Assembly (NCBI GenBank): GCA_934130285.1
Contig: CAKOXT010000001.1
Coordinates: 248,001 to 312,000, forward strand
DNA: 64,000 bases
Source: an uncultured Clostridia bacterium
GTDB taxonomy: Bacteria; Bacillota; Clostridia; TANB77; CAG-508
Direction: 5' to 3'
The translations under genes were made by a program, and so were the position numbers. This document shows, piece by piece, positions 54,988-61,499 of the stretch. Under the pieces are notes generated by a model, which searched no databases, was not told the origin of the DNA, and saw only the letters and a list, made by a program, of their open reading frames with translations. Positions within the stretch are counted from its first letter, which is position 1. Each line of letters starts with the position of its first letter.

Positions 54988-55536
54988 TTATACCCATATA
55001 ATCAATATTAGTAATATAATACCCATACCTAGAAAACCATATCCCATAATTCTACTCATTTTTCTAAATGATTTTTCAGTTTTAGGAGTTGGATGAAAAA
55101 GTTTTTTTCCTGTTTCATAATTCATTTTAGGCATATAGTTTCCAATAATCGTAAATAATATTCCTAATATCAAACATACACTTTTTCCAACATAAACATC
55201 ACTACCTAATGGAACTTCTATCATAATAATATATACTAATACTGTAATAATTGGAATAAACCATTCCATTATTTTTACAATTCTAGGTTTTTCACTATTT
55301 TTTAATTTATTAACTTTTGTTGTAGATATTATACATATTGCTTGCACAATAGCCATAATAACTGGTATTCCAAATAATGCAAAATTTTTTTGTGCATAAT
55401 TATCTGGTACATCATTTATCGTAAAATGAATTGGCATTTGTTCTGGTAGCCTATTATAAAAAGCAATACCTAATACCATTGGTAATAAACATATAATTAC
55501 ACTTAAAATTAATGTTCTTTTATTTTTCTTTTCCAT
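54988..55536 (-). CDS. SdpI-family immunity/DUF1648 membrane protein
   Basis: 182 aa, five to six helices. N-terminal DUF1648 domain (YNRLPEQMPIHFTINDVPDN) and C-terminal SdpI-like helices with GNYMPKMNYETGKKLFHPTP. In Bacillus SdpI gives immunity to the SDP toxin and signals to SdpR. Its start overlaps the regulator gene by 17 nt. No sdpABC toxin genes are present in the window, so it is either an orphan immunity protein or of other envelope function. Confidence 0.88.
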   Translation of the reverse strand: MEKKNKRTLILSVIICLLPMVLGIAFYNRLPEQMPIHFTINDVPDNYAQKNFALFGIPVIMAIVQAICIISTTKVNKLKNSEKPRIVKIMEWFIPIITVLVYIIMIEVPLGSDVYVGKSVCLILGILFTIIGNYMPKMNYETGKKLFHPTPKTEKSFRKMSRIMGYGFLGMGIILLILIIWV

Positions 55537-55795
55537 TCTTATTTCCTCCCAACTTATAAATCCAAACTAAAACATCTTCAAATACGGAACTATTTAATTC
55601 ATAAAATATAAAGTTCTTTTGCTTTGTTTCAGTTATTAAATTCGCTTTCTTTAAATTTGATAAATGATATGATACGGTTGCTCCTGTTAAATTAAAACTA
55701 CTTGATATTTCTCCTGCTGTTTTTCTACCATCTTTTAATAGTTCTAATATCTCTCTTCTTACAGGATCACTAATTGCTTTTAATGTTTCCGACAT
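55520..55795 (-). CDS. SdpR-like ArsR-family autorepressor
   Basis: 91 aa from ATG 55795 (TTG at 55801 with GAGGTAA spacing is an alternative). Winged helix: MSETLKAISDPVRREILELL, GEISSSFNLTGATVSYHLSNL, FIFYELNSSVFEDV. No metal-binding Cys pair, as in SdpR. In Bacillus SdpR represses the sdpRI operon unless held at the membrane by SdpI. A perfect promoter with an overlapping palindrome lies just upstream. Confidence 0.88.
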   Translation of the reverse strand: MSETLKAISDPVRREILELLKDGRKTAGEISSSFNLTGATVSYHLSNLKKANLITETKQKNFIFYELNSSVFEDVLVWIYKLGGNKNGKEK

Positions 55796-55834
55796 TCCCA
55801 AAATAATTACCTCACTTATAGTATTTCGATATAT

Positions 55835-55873
55835 ATCTAAATAGATTATACTATTTTGTAACTCTAATGTCAA
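55835..55873 (-). promoter_or_regulatory. sdpRI-type promoter with overlapping operator
   Basis: Minus strand TTGACA (55873-55868), 17-nt spacer, TATAAT (55850-55845). A near-palindrome ATCTATTTAGAT (55835-55846) overlaps the -10, an ideal repressor site. Confidence 0.85.
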
Positions 55874-55874
55874 T

Positions 55875-55902
55875 AACTATTTAGATTTTTTTCTAAATAG
55901 TT
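55875..55902 (-). repeat. Upstream inverted repeat, second candidate operator
   Basis: Perfect AACTATTTAGA / TCTAAATAGTT repeat ending 2 nt upstream of the -35; it shares CTATTTAG with the palindrome at the -10, suggesting cooperative binding by the ArsR-type repressor. Confidence 0.7.
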
Positions 55903-55904
55903 AT

Positions 55905-55939
55905 ATAAAAATAGATTAGTTGTATTTCAAACTAATCTA
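55905..55939 (-). terminator. Terminator of the GyrI-like gene
   Basis: Stem TAGATTAGTT / AACTAATCTA with TATTTTTATA on the minus strand. Confidence 0.75.
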
Positions 55940-55990
55940 AACAATAACTTACTATTTTTCTAACTAATTACTAAATTGTAATTTGAATTA

Positions 55991-56629
55991 TTATTTAATC
56001 TTTTTTATTGGATGTCTTATGACTGTTTTTAATTTATTAACATCACATTTTCTTGGATCACTTAAATATATTTCGTGATGGTATCTCTCATCAGTTATAT
56101 CTAATTCATAACCATTTTCTTTCATATATTCGTGCATTAAATTAACTGTTGCCGGCTCATCATCATAAGAACCCAAGTGCATACATTGAACACATATACC
56201 TTCATCATAAGTTAAAAACTCAACTCTTGAAAAATCTTGTTTCTTCTTTTTTGTTGCTTCTTCAATAGCCCACTCGAAATCATCTTTAGTTACAAAATCT
56301 GGTAATCTAATAATAGATATAAAGTGCATAGTATTTTTATTATTATAATCAATGCTACCTTTCAATCCATCCTGCCACCAAAATCCTTCTAATGGTGGAA
56401 CAACATATTCAAAAAAGCCATCTATTTTATGAGTTCCTTTGTAACTCATTTTTATTGTATAGGCAATACCATATAACAATCCTATTGTATTTTTATAATC
56501 TCCGTTTTCTTCGTTAGGGTTTCCAGATCCTCTAACTGCTATATAATTCATTTTAGGAATTTCTACTATACTAGGTTTATTCTTTGGCATATAGAATTCC
56601 TTATATTCTTTTTTGTAATCAAAAGCCAT
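55991..56629 (-). CDS. GyrI-like small-molecule-binding protein
   Basis: 212 aa. Contains the SHS2-type GyrI-like pattern: PKMNYIAVRGSGNPNEENGDY, EGFWWQDGLKG, VEFLTYDEGICVQCMHLGSYDDEPATV and YHHEIYLSDPRK. Such stand-alone proteins bind hydrophobic compounds and a few hydrolyse toxic substrates; ligand unknown. GGAGATG before ATG. Confidence 0.88.
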   Translation of the reverse strand: MAFDYKKEYKEFYMPKNKPSIVEIPKMNYIAVRGSGNPNEENGDYKNTIGLLYGIAYTIKMSYKGTHKIDGFFEYVVPPLEGFWWQDGLKGSIDYNNKNTMHFISIIRLPDFVTKDDFEWAIEEATKKKKQDFSRVEFLTYDEGICVQCMHLGSYDDEPATVNLMHEYMKENGYELDITDERYHHEIYLSDPRKCDVNKLKTVIRHPIKKIK

Positions 56630-56694
56630 AATTACATCTCCAATCTATTTAACAAATTACTATTTTGACTTTACTTATATATTGTAATTTTTTA

Positions 56695-56898
56695 TTATAT
56701 TTTATTGAAAGATACTGTCTTTTCTTTCATTGATATTTTACTAACCTCATAACCATATTCTTTTAATTCTTTTTTATAGGTCAAAAATGAATGGTCTATT
56801 TCAAAACCTAAAATAGATTTAATTTCTTTATAAGTTAATTTATAATTTTCTTTTTTATTTTCTTTTACATAATTCCATAATGGTTCATATTTACTCAT
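56695..56898 (-). CDS. DUF7662-like small protein
   Basis: 67 aa: SKYEPLWNYVKENKKENYKL, then YKEIKSILGFEIDHSF and an amphipathic end. The 'KYEPLW.Y...L.F.EIE.ILG' shape matches a small family often found beside nucleases or regulators; function unknown. GAGGTGCC lies before the ATG. Confidence 0.6.
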   Translation of the reverse strand: MSKYEPLWNYVKENKKENYKLTYKEIKSILGFEIDHSFLTYKKELKEYGYEVSKISMKEKTVSFNKI

Positions 56899-56922
56899 TT
56901 TGGCACCTCACATAATTGTAAT

Positions 56923-57117
56923 TTATTCGCTTTGATTTGATAAAACTTGTTCGTAAGTATATTTTAACATAGCAAGTTTTTTCTGTCTTTCATTATCAGA
57001 ACTTTTTTCTCCATCTAACATATACTCTAAATCTGCATATAATTTTTGAAATAAAAAATAGACACATGAGATTATAAATGACATAATGAGATTTTCAATA
57101 AAACATTGATAGCGCAA
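56923..57117 (-). CDS. Small protein or gene fragment, unknown
   Basis: 64 aa: a hydrophobic N-terminal half (IMSFIISCVYFLFQKLY) and a charged helical second half (LDGEKSSDNERQKKLAMLKYTYEQVL). No family recognised, weak ribosome binding site; the second half looks protein-like and may be the tail of a lost gene. Confidence 0.35.
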   Translation of the reverse strand: MRYQCFIENLIMSFIISCVYFLFQKLYADLEYMLDGEKSSDNERQKKLAMLKYTYEQVLSNQSE

Positions 57118-57134
57118 AAGGGTTTACATAATCA

Positions 57135-57163
57135 TTGATTTTACAATGTTTATATGCTATAAT
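57135..57163 (+). promoter_or_regulatory. Sigma-A promoter
   Basis: TTGATT, 17-nt spacer, TATAAT. The transcript would carry a GGTCTC/GAGACC hairpin (57187-57208) and a short out-of-frame ATG (57194) before the main gene. Confidence 0.75.
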
Positions 57164-57224
57164 AAATATAACAATTATTAGAAAGGGGTCTCTATGAGTA
57201 TCGAGACCATAAGGAATTTAATAT

Positions 57225-57635
57225 ATGAACACACAAAATGCAGCCTACGGTTTATGGGTGGACTACTGGGAAGATGAAATTCTTCCTACAAAGTATGGCG
57301 AAAGTTACTGCCCTCAGGTTAGCCTATATGAAACTATAGACCCAGATGAAGAACTTCATAAATTTAATTTTAAGTGTTTATGCTTAATATCAAATGATAT
57401 TCAAGCCAACAAGAGAATCTGGAAAAAGATTGCAAAAATTGCTCATTCAGAGCTAACTTATTGGCATGATGATGAAGATGATTTTATGATTATTGAATTT
57501 CATATTAATCTTCTAAAGCCAATATTACAGGAAGAAAATATTCTTCCTGAAGATATGAGCGATATGGCTGCAATCCGTTGGCTACTTGAGCATTGCTATG
57601 GGATTAAACCATTTCCATGGAATTTATTGGATTAA
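57225..57635 (+). CDS. Hypothetical cytosolic protein, likely acquired
   Basis: 136 aa, acidic, rich in Trp/Tyr, no family recognised (AYGLWVDYWEDEILPTKYGE start). GC-richer codon use than its neighbours. AAGGA before the ATG, own promoter and terminator: a compact autonomous cassette. An upstream 27-codon frame from 57194 (preceded by AAAGGGG) overlaps its start and may reduce or couple its translation. Confidence 0.65.
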   Translation: MNTQNAAYGLWVDYWEDEILPTKYGESYCPQVSLYETIDPDEELHKFNFKCLCLISNDIQANKRIWKKIAKIAHSELTYWHDDEDDFMIIEFHINLLKPILQEENILPEDMSDMAAIRWLLEHCYGIKPFPWNLLD

Positions 57636-57644
57636 AGTCAAAGG

Positions 57645-57670
57645 AAAAGTTGCTAAATAGCAGCTTTTTC
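57645..57670 (+). terminator. Rho-independent terminator
   Basis: Stem AAAAGTTGCT / AGCAGCTTTT, 4-nt loop AAAT, T-tract. Confidence 0.88.
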
Positions 57671-57752
57671 TTCGTTTTAACATATTTTTTATTTTTATTC
57701 GTCTTCCAATGTTTCATTATATTCAAATTCATAATCTATATCTGAGTCTTGA

Positions 57753-57821
57753 TTATTTTTTTACACTTTTCCATATTTCCATTACAGTATTTATATCTTT
57801 CTTTTCAAATTTCCTTATCAT
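57753..57821 (-). pseudogene. N-terminal relic of a GNAT acetyltransferase
   Basis: GGAG, ATG, then MIRKFEKKDINTVMEIWKSV and a stop after 22 codons: the typical opening strand and helix of a GNAT enzyme with nothing behind it. A further coding-like acidic tail (DIDYEFEYNETLEDE) follows in another frame to about 57693. Confidence 0.5.
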
Positions 57822-57845
57822 ATATTTCTCCAACTAATTACTAAT

Positions 57846-60818
57846 CTATCTTTCAATATCATCTGATTCTACCAATTTTTTAATGTTTTTTAAAGCTTCT
57901 CCTGATTCTCTTTCTATAGTATGATCTTCTTTTTGAAATGCTCTCATATAACTTCTATCGGGATATTTTTCTTTATGTATTTCCATAATTGGGATTGGTT
58001 TACCATCTTTTCCAAATTGTTCGGCTAATCCTTTATGATAATCTGTAGTTGAACCATATACTATAATGTAATCTGGCATTATTCTTCCATCACTTGTATA
58101 ATTTTCTATTCCAGAAGCATCAACATTCATTCTCATCATTGTTGCTTCATTATATTCATGAGTTGGGTCTTTTTCTTCGATTCCTTCTACCTGTGCAGCT
58201 GTTTTTCTTAATAATTCTTCACTATAATCAAAATGAACACCAGTATGTTGAAATTCTGGGTCAATTCTTCTTTTGCTATGACTAACATGTGCATCATATG
58301 GTGACATACCGACAATTTGTTTTGCTGGAACACTTGCAAATCCTAAATGAATTGAACCAATACTATCGCATGAATGCATATTGTTTGCTTCAATTACACA
58401 ACCAGATACTGTGCTGCAACCTTCTTCAAATTCTCTCCAAATTTTACCTGCAGGCATATTGTTTGGAATACTAATGCCAGAGTTGTTAGTTCCTGCACCA
58501 TCTAGTCTAGTAGAATGTTCAATAACTTTAAAATCAGCTCCTGTTAAAGAAATTATTTCAAATCCATCATCAGTTTTTTGGTAGGAAATACCCTGTTCAC
58601 CATTTTTAGCTCTTTCTTTAGCTTTTTCAACTGTTGTTAAAGAATTAACTAAATCTTGTGCGTATTGTTGTGGAACTTTTTCTTTTAATTCTTTTACATC
58701 TTGTACTTTAATAATATCTGATCTATGTGATAGTTCTTGATATATTTGTTTTAAAACATTAGGATCATCAATTTTTGAGATAATTGTAAATAATTCTAGA
58801 GTATCAAGATCATCTTGAGAAAAATTATTACTATTAATTGTGCGTTCATCATTTACAAATGATTCTAATCTATAAGCATTAACCATACCTTGTAATGTTA
58901 CTGTTCCTGCAGAATAATTTTCTCTTTTATACGTTAAACCAAATAAACGTCTAGACATAGCTTCTTTAATTTTTTCTGGATTAGTATTTCTTGTTACATA
59001 TTGATCATACATTCTATTTCTTTTTTCAACATATTGATCTAAATCATCAAGTGTTTTTAAAGGAATTGTTGATAATTCATTTGGAGCATAAGCTCCTTTT
59101 ACATATCTAGATTGAATATCTGCAATTGCAATTTTTAAACTTTCACATCTTTCAGAAGTTAAATCTTGTTCAGAAATATTTTGCAATAAATCATCTAATT
59201 GCATATAGTTTGATAACTTTGATTCTAAATCGGTAAATGAATCATTGTAATAGTCCCCAATTGCTCTATCAAACATTTCAAATCTACGCATTTTTTCTGG
59301 GTGACGCACAAGCTCTCCAATAATTTTAGATGCATTACTATTATATGATAATAAATTATGTGTTACACCTTTTCCAAATTTTTCTTCAACTATTGGATCA
59401 AACATATCAATATTATCTATCAAATCTATAGTTAACATTGGTCTATCATCAAGAATTTTTTTAGCTCTTTCACCATGAGTTTTAATAATTATATCTTTAA
59501 ATTTTTGTGAATCAGGATCATTAATAAATTCAGCAATTTCTTCTGGCAAACATCTTTCCATTACTTTTTTATTTAACAATACTTTTGCTATAGATGTAAT
59601 CATAGTTTTTTGGAGTGTATAATTAGATAAATTTCTTTGCAATTTGTTTTGAGCATATTCTAAAGCTGTTGTAATTTTAGAATCTTGAGTTTGTGACTTA
59701 AACATATCAGTAACATGTCCAAGTTTTTTAAACTTTGTAAAATCCTCTCCATATTGAGAAAATAATACTTCAGGTTCAAATCTTGAAAGTTCTGCTAGAG
59801 TTTCTGTATCTCTAATATTATCTGTTAATACAGAAGCTGAAATATTTGAGCCTCTCCAATTTTCAGTAAGAATTTTTTTATAAAGTTCTGAATTATTTAT
59901 TATAGGTTTTTCGTAAGTTCCAATACTTGATTTTAATCTAATTTCAGGACTCAATTGTTCTTTATTTGGAAGAAAATATAATATATTTTTTCTTTCATCT
60001 TGACTTAATAGTTGAATAAATTCTGGATGAGTTTTTACATATTCTGCTTTAAAACTAGAAGGCATATCCAAAAATACCATTGGATTATTTCCTACATATT
60101 TTTCTTGAGCTTCTTGAGTCATTTCACTAATAAATTCATTGTCTATTAATGCTATTTTAATTTGTAAATCAACTGGTAAATTATCAATTTTTACAAAACT
60201 TAAATATGTACGTTTTCTAGTTAAATTCCAATTTTCTCCTTCATATGCTTTTTGAGCTTTAGCTGTTTCGACTAATGAAATAACAGCTTGTTCAACAGCT
60301 TCAGGAGAAAACATATCTAATTCTTTATAAAATGTATTTTGAGGAGATATAGATTTTTCATATGATTCATTGGTATCTATTCCATATCTTTTAACTGTAT
60401 AATATTTCTGTTCTTGTGTTAATAATTCAACTTGCCTTTCTATTGGAAGATTTTTTAAATATTCCATATATATTTTTGAAACAGATCTATCATCAATTTT
60501 TTCTAATAATTCATATTTATCAATTTGACTAATAAGGTCTGGTAATTCTTTTAATACTGATTGCTTAGAATTTTCAGGTAAAATCCTTATATTTTCTGGT
60601 TTTTCTTTTAATGCTCTAATTTGATGTCCAAAAGGTACTTCTGTTATATCATAAGAATTGTGTGCTAATAAAGCATCTACTACTTCTTCATCATTTTTCA
60701 AATATTCTGGTGCTTTGTTATATTTTGTTTTATTAATATTTCTAATTAATAATGCTTTTCTTATTCTTTGAAAAAATCCTAATTTGGGTTTTTCAATTAT
60801 TCCATTTGACTCTGCCAT
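57846..60818 (-). CDS. Giant cytosolic helical protein, 990 aa, unknown function
   Basis: 990 aa, no signal peptide or membrane helix, predominantly helical with recurring 'P..L...L......K..Y....E' blocks over residues about 80-720. C-terminal about 230 residues form a separate alpha/beta domain: EEGCSTVSGCVIEANNMHS, GMSPYDAHVSHSKRRID, YNEATMMRMNVDASGIENYT and IMPDYIIVYGSTTDYHKGLA ... KPIPIMEIHKEKY. This 'YNE..R...PDYIIV...IPI..I...KY' ending recurs in large uncharacterised proteins of gut Clostridia and Mollicutes relatives as I recall them, but no function is known. Downstream of a 45-aa gene (20-nt gap). Confidence 0.7.
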   Translation of the reverse strand: MAESNGIIEKPKLGFFQRIRKALLIRNINKTKYNKAPEYLKNDEEVVDALLAHNSYDITEVPFGHQIRALKEKPENIRILPENSKQSVLKELPDLISQIDKYELLEKIDDRSVSKIYMEYLKNLPIERQVELLTQEQKYYTVKRYGIDTNESYEKSISPQNTFYKELDMFSPEAVEQAVISLVETAKAQKAYEGENWNLTRKRTYLSFVKIDNLPVDLQIKIALIDNEFISEMTQEAQEKYVGNNPMVFLDMPSSFKAEYVKTHPEFIQLLSQDERKNILYFLPNKEQLSPEIRLKSSIGTYEKPIINNSELYKKILTENWRGSNISASVLTDNIRDTETLAELSRFEPEVLFSQYGEDFTKFKKLGHVTDMFKSQTQDSKITTALEYAQNKLQRNLSNYTLQKTMITSIAKVLLNKKVMERCLPEEIAEFINDPDSQKFKDIIIKTHGERAKKILDDRPMLTIDLIDNIDMFDPIVEEKFGKGVTHNLLSYNSNASKIIGELVRHPEKMRRFEMFDRAIGDYYNDSFTDLESKLSNYMQLDDLLQNISEQDLTSERCESLKIAIADIQSRYVKGAYAPNELSTIPLKTLDDLDQYVEKRNRMYDQYVTRNTNPEKIKEAMSRRLFGLTYKRENYSAGTVTLQGMVNAYRLESFVNDERTINSNNFSQDDLDTLELFTIISKIDDPNVLKQIYQELSHRSDIIKVQDVKELKEKVPQQYAQDLVNSLTTVEKAKERAKNGEQGISYQKTDDGFEIISLTGADFKVIEHSTRLDGAGTNNSGISIPNNMPAGKIWREFEEGCSTVSGCVIEANNMHSCDSIGSIHLGFASVPAKQIVGMSPYDAHVSHSKRRIDPEFQHTGVHFDYSEELLRKTAAQVEGIEEKDPTHEYNEATMMRMNVDASGIENYTSDGRIMPDYIIVYGSTTDYHKGLAEQFGKDGKPIPIMEIHKEKYPDRSYMRAFQKEDHTIERESGEALKNIKKLVESDDIER

Positions 60819-60838
60819 ATTTTTTTCTCCTTATATAA

Positions 60839-60976
60839 CTAATTTATATTTCTTTTTTCTTTTAATTTTGAAATATCTGCATATGCTTCTTTTACGGATT
60901 TATTATTTTTATTTTTTTCCAAAATATCTGCAACAGCTTTTATTGTGGTATTTAATCTTTGGCTTTTATTTTCCAT
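60839..60976 (-). CDS. 45-aa protein upstream of the giant gene
   Basis: ATG at 60976 with a perfect AAGGAGG site 5 nt upstream. MENKSQRLNTTIKAVADILE and KNKNNKSVKEAYADISKLKEK: basic, helical. No family recognised. A longer frame from 61042 lacks a ribosome binding site. Co-directional with sigma fragment and giant gene. Confidence 0.65.
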   Translation of the reverse strand: MENKSQRLNTTIKAVADILEKNKNNKSVKEAYADISKLKEKRNIN

Positions 60977-61096
60977 ATTATCCTCCTTACAAATACTATT
61001 TTTAAAATGTATTTCACATTCAATAATTTTTATTAAATCCAATATAACTTATATAAAATTTATATTAAAACATTAAGATATACAATTAATTTTTGA

Positions 61097-61345
61097 TTAA
61101 ATGTTTGTTAAATGTTTGTTACAACTTTTTTCTTTTTTGATTTTTTGATACCATATATATTTACTGATTTGACATAACCATGTTGATATTTTGCAATCAC
61201 CTCTAAATTTTTTGATGTCTTTTACTGCTACTAAAAAAGTTTCTTGAACAATTTCTTCTGCTGTATCTTTGTTTCCTGTTAAGCAGAATACATATTTGTA
61301 AACTATTTCAATGTATTTTTCATATATCGAATTTATATCCTGCAT
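61097..61345 (-). CDS. ECF-type sigma factor, region 2 only (truncated)
   Basis: 82 aa from ATG 61345 (AGGAGG upstream). Region 2 is complete: INSIYEKYIEIVYKYVFCLT, GNKDTAEEIVQETFLVAV, KFRGDCKISTWLCQISKYIW. It stops after KKEKSCNKHLTNI; the region 4 (-35-binding) domain expected by about 170 aa is missing and I find no remnant below. Either a pseudogene or a region-2-only regulator controlling the downstream giant gene (inference). Confidence 0.75.
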   Translation of the reverse strand: MQDINSIYEKYIEIVYKYVFCLTGNKDTAEEIVQETFLVAVKDIKKFRGDCKISTWLCQISKYIWYQKIKKEKSCNKHLTNI

Positions 61346-61438
61346 AACGTTTCCTCCTTTCACTTATTTAGTGTGTTTTGCTGTTGCTATGTTACAACAT
61401 TTTATTAATTATATAATATTTTTTAATAAACGAAAATA

Positions 61439-61476
61439 AATCCTTCTCGTTAAATTTTTTTCTAACAAGAAGGATT
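61439..61476 (-). terminator. Terminator of the surface-protein gene
   Basis: Imperfect stem AATCCTTCTCGTTA / TAACAAGAAGGATT between the surface protein stop and the sigma fragment; short T-rich tail on the minus strand. Confidence 0.75.
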
Positions 61477-61499
61477 CTTTTATTATTATTTTCCTTTAT

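Noticed and set aside
55875..55939. Two adjacent perfect hairpins as a mobile-element end
   Set aside because: One fits a minus-strand terminator and the other an ArsR-type operator beside a perfect promoter; no target-site duplication seen.
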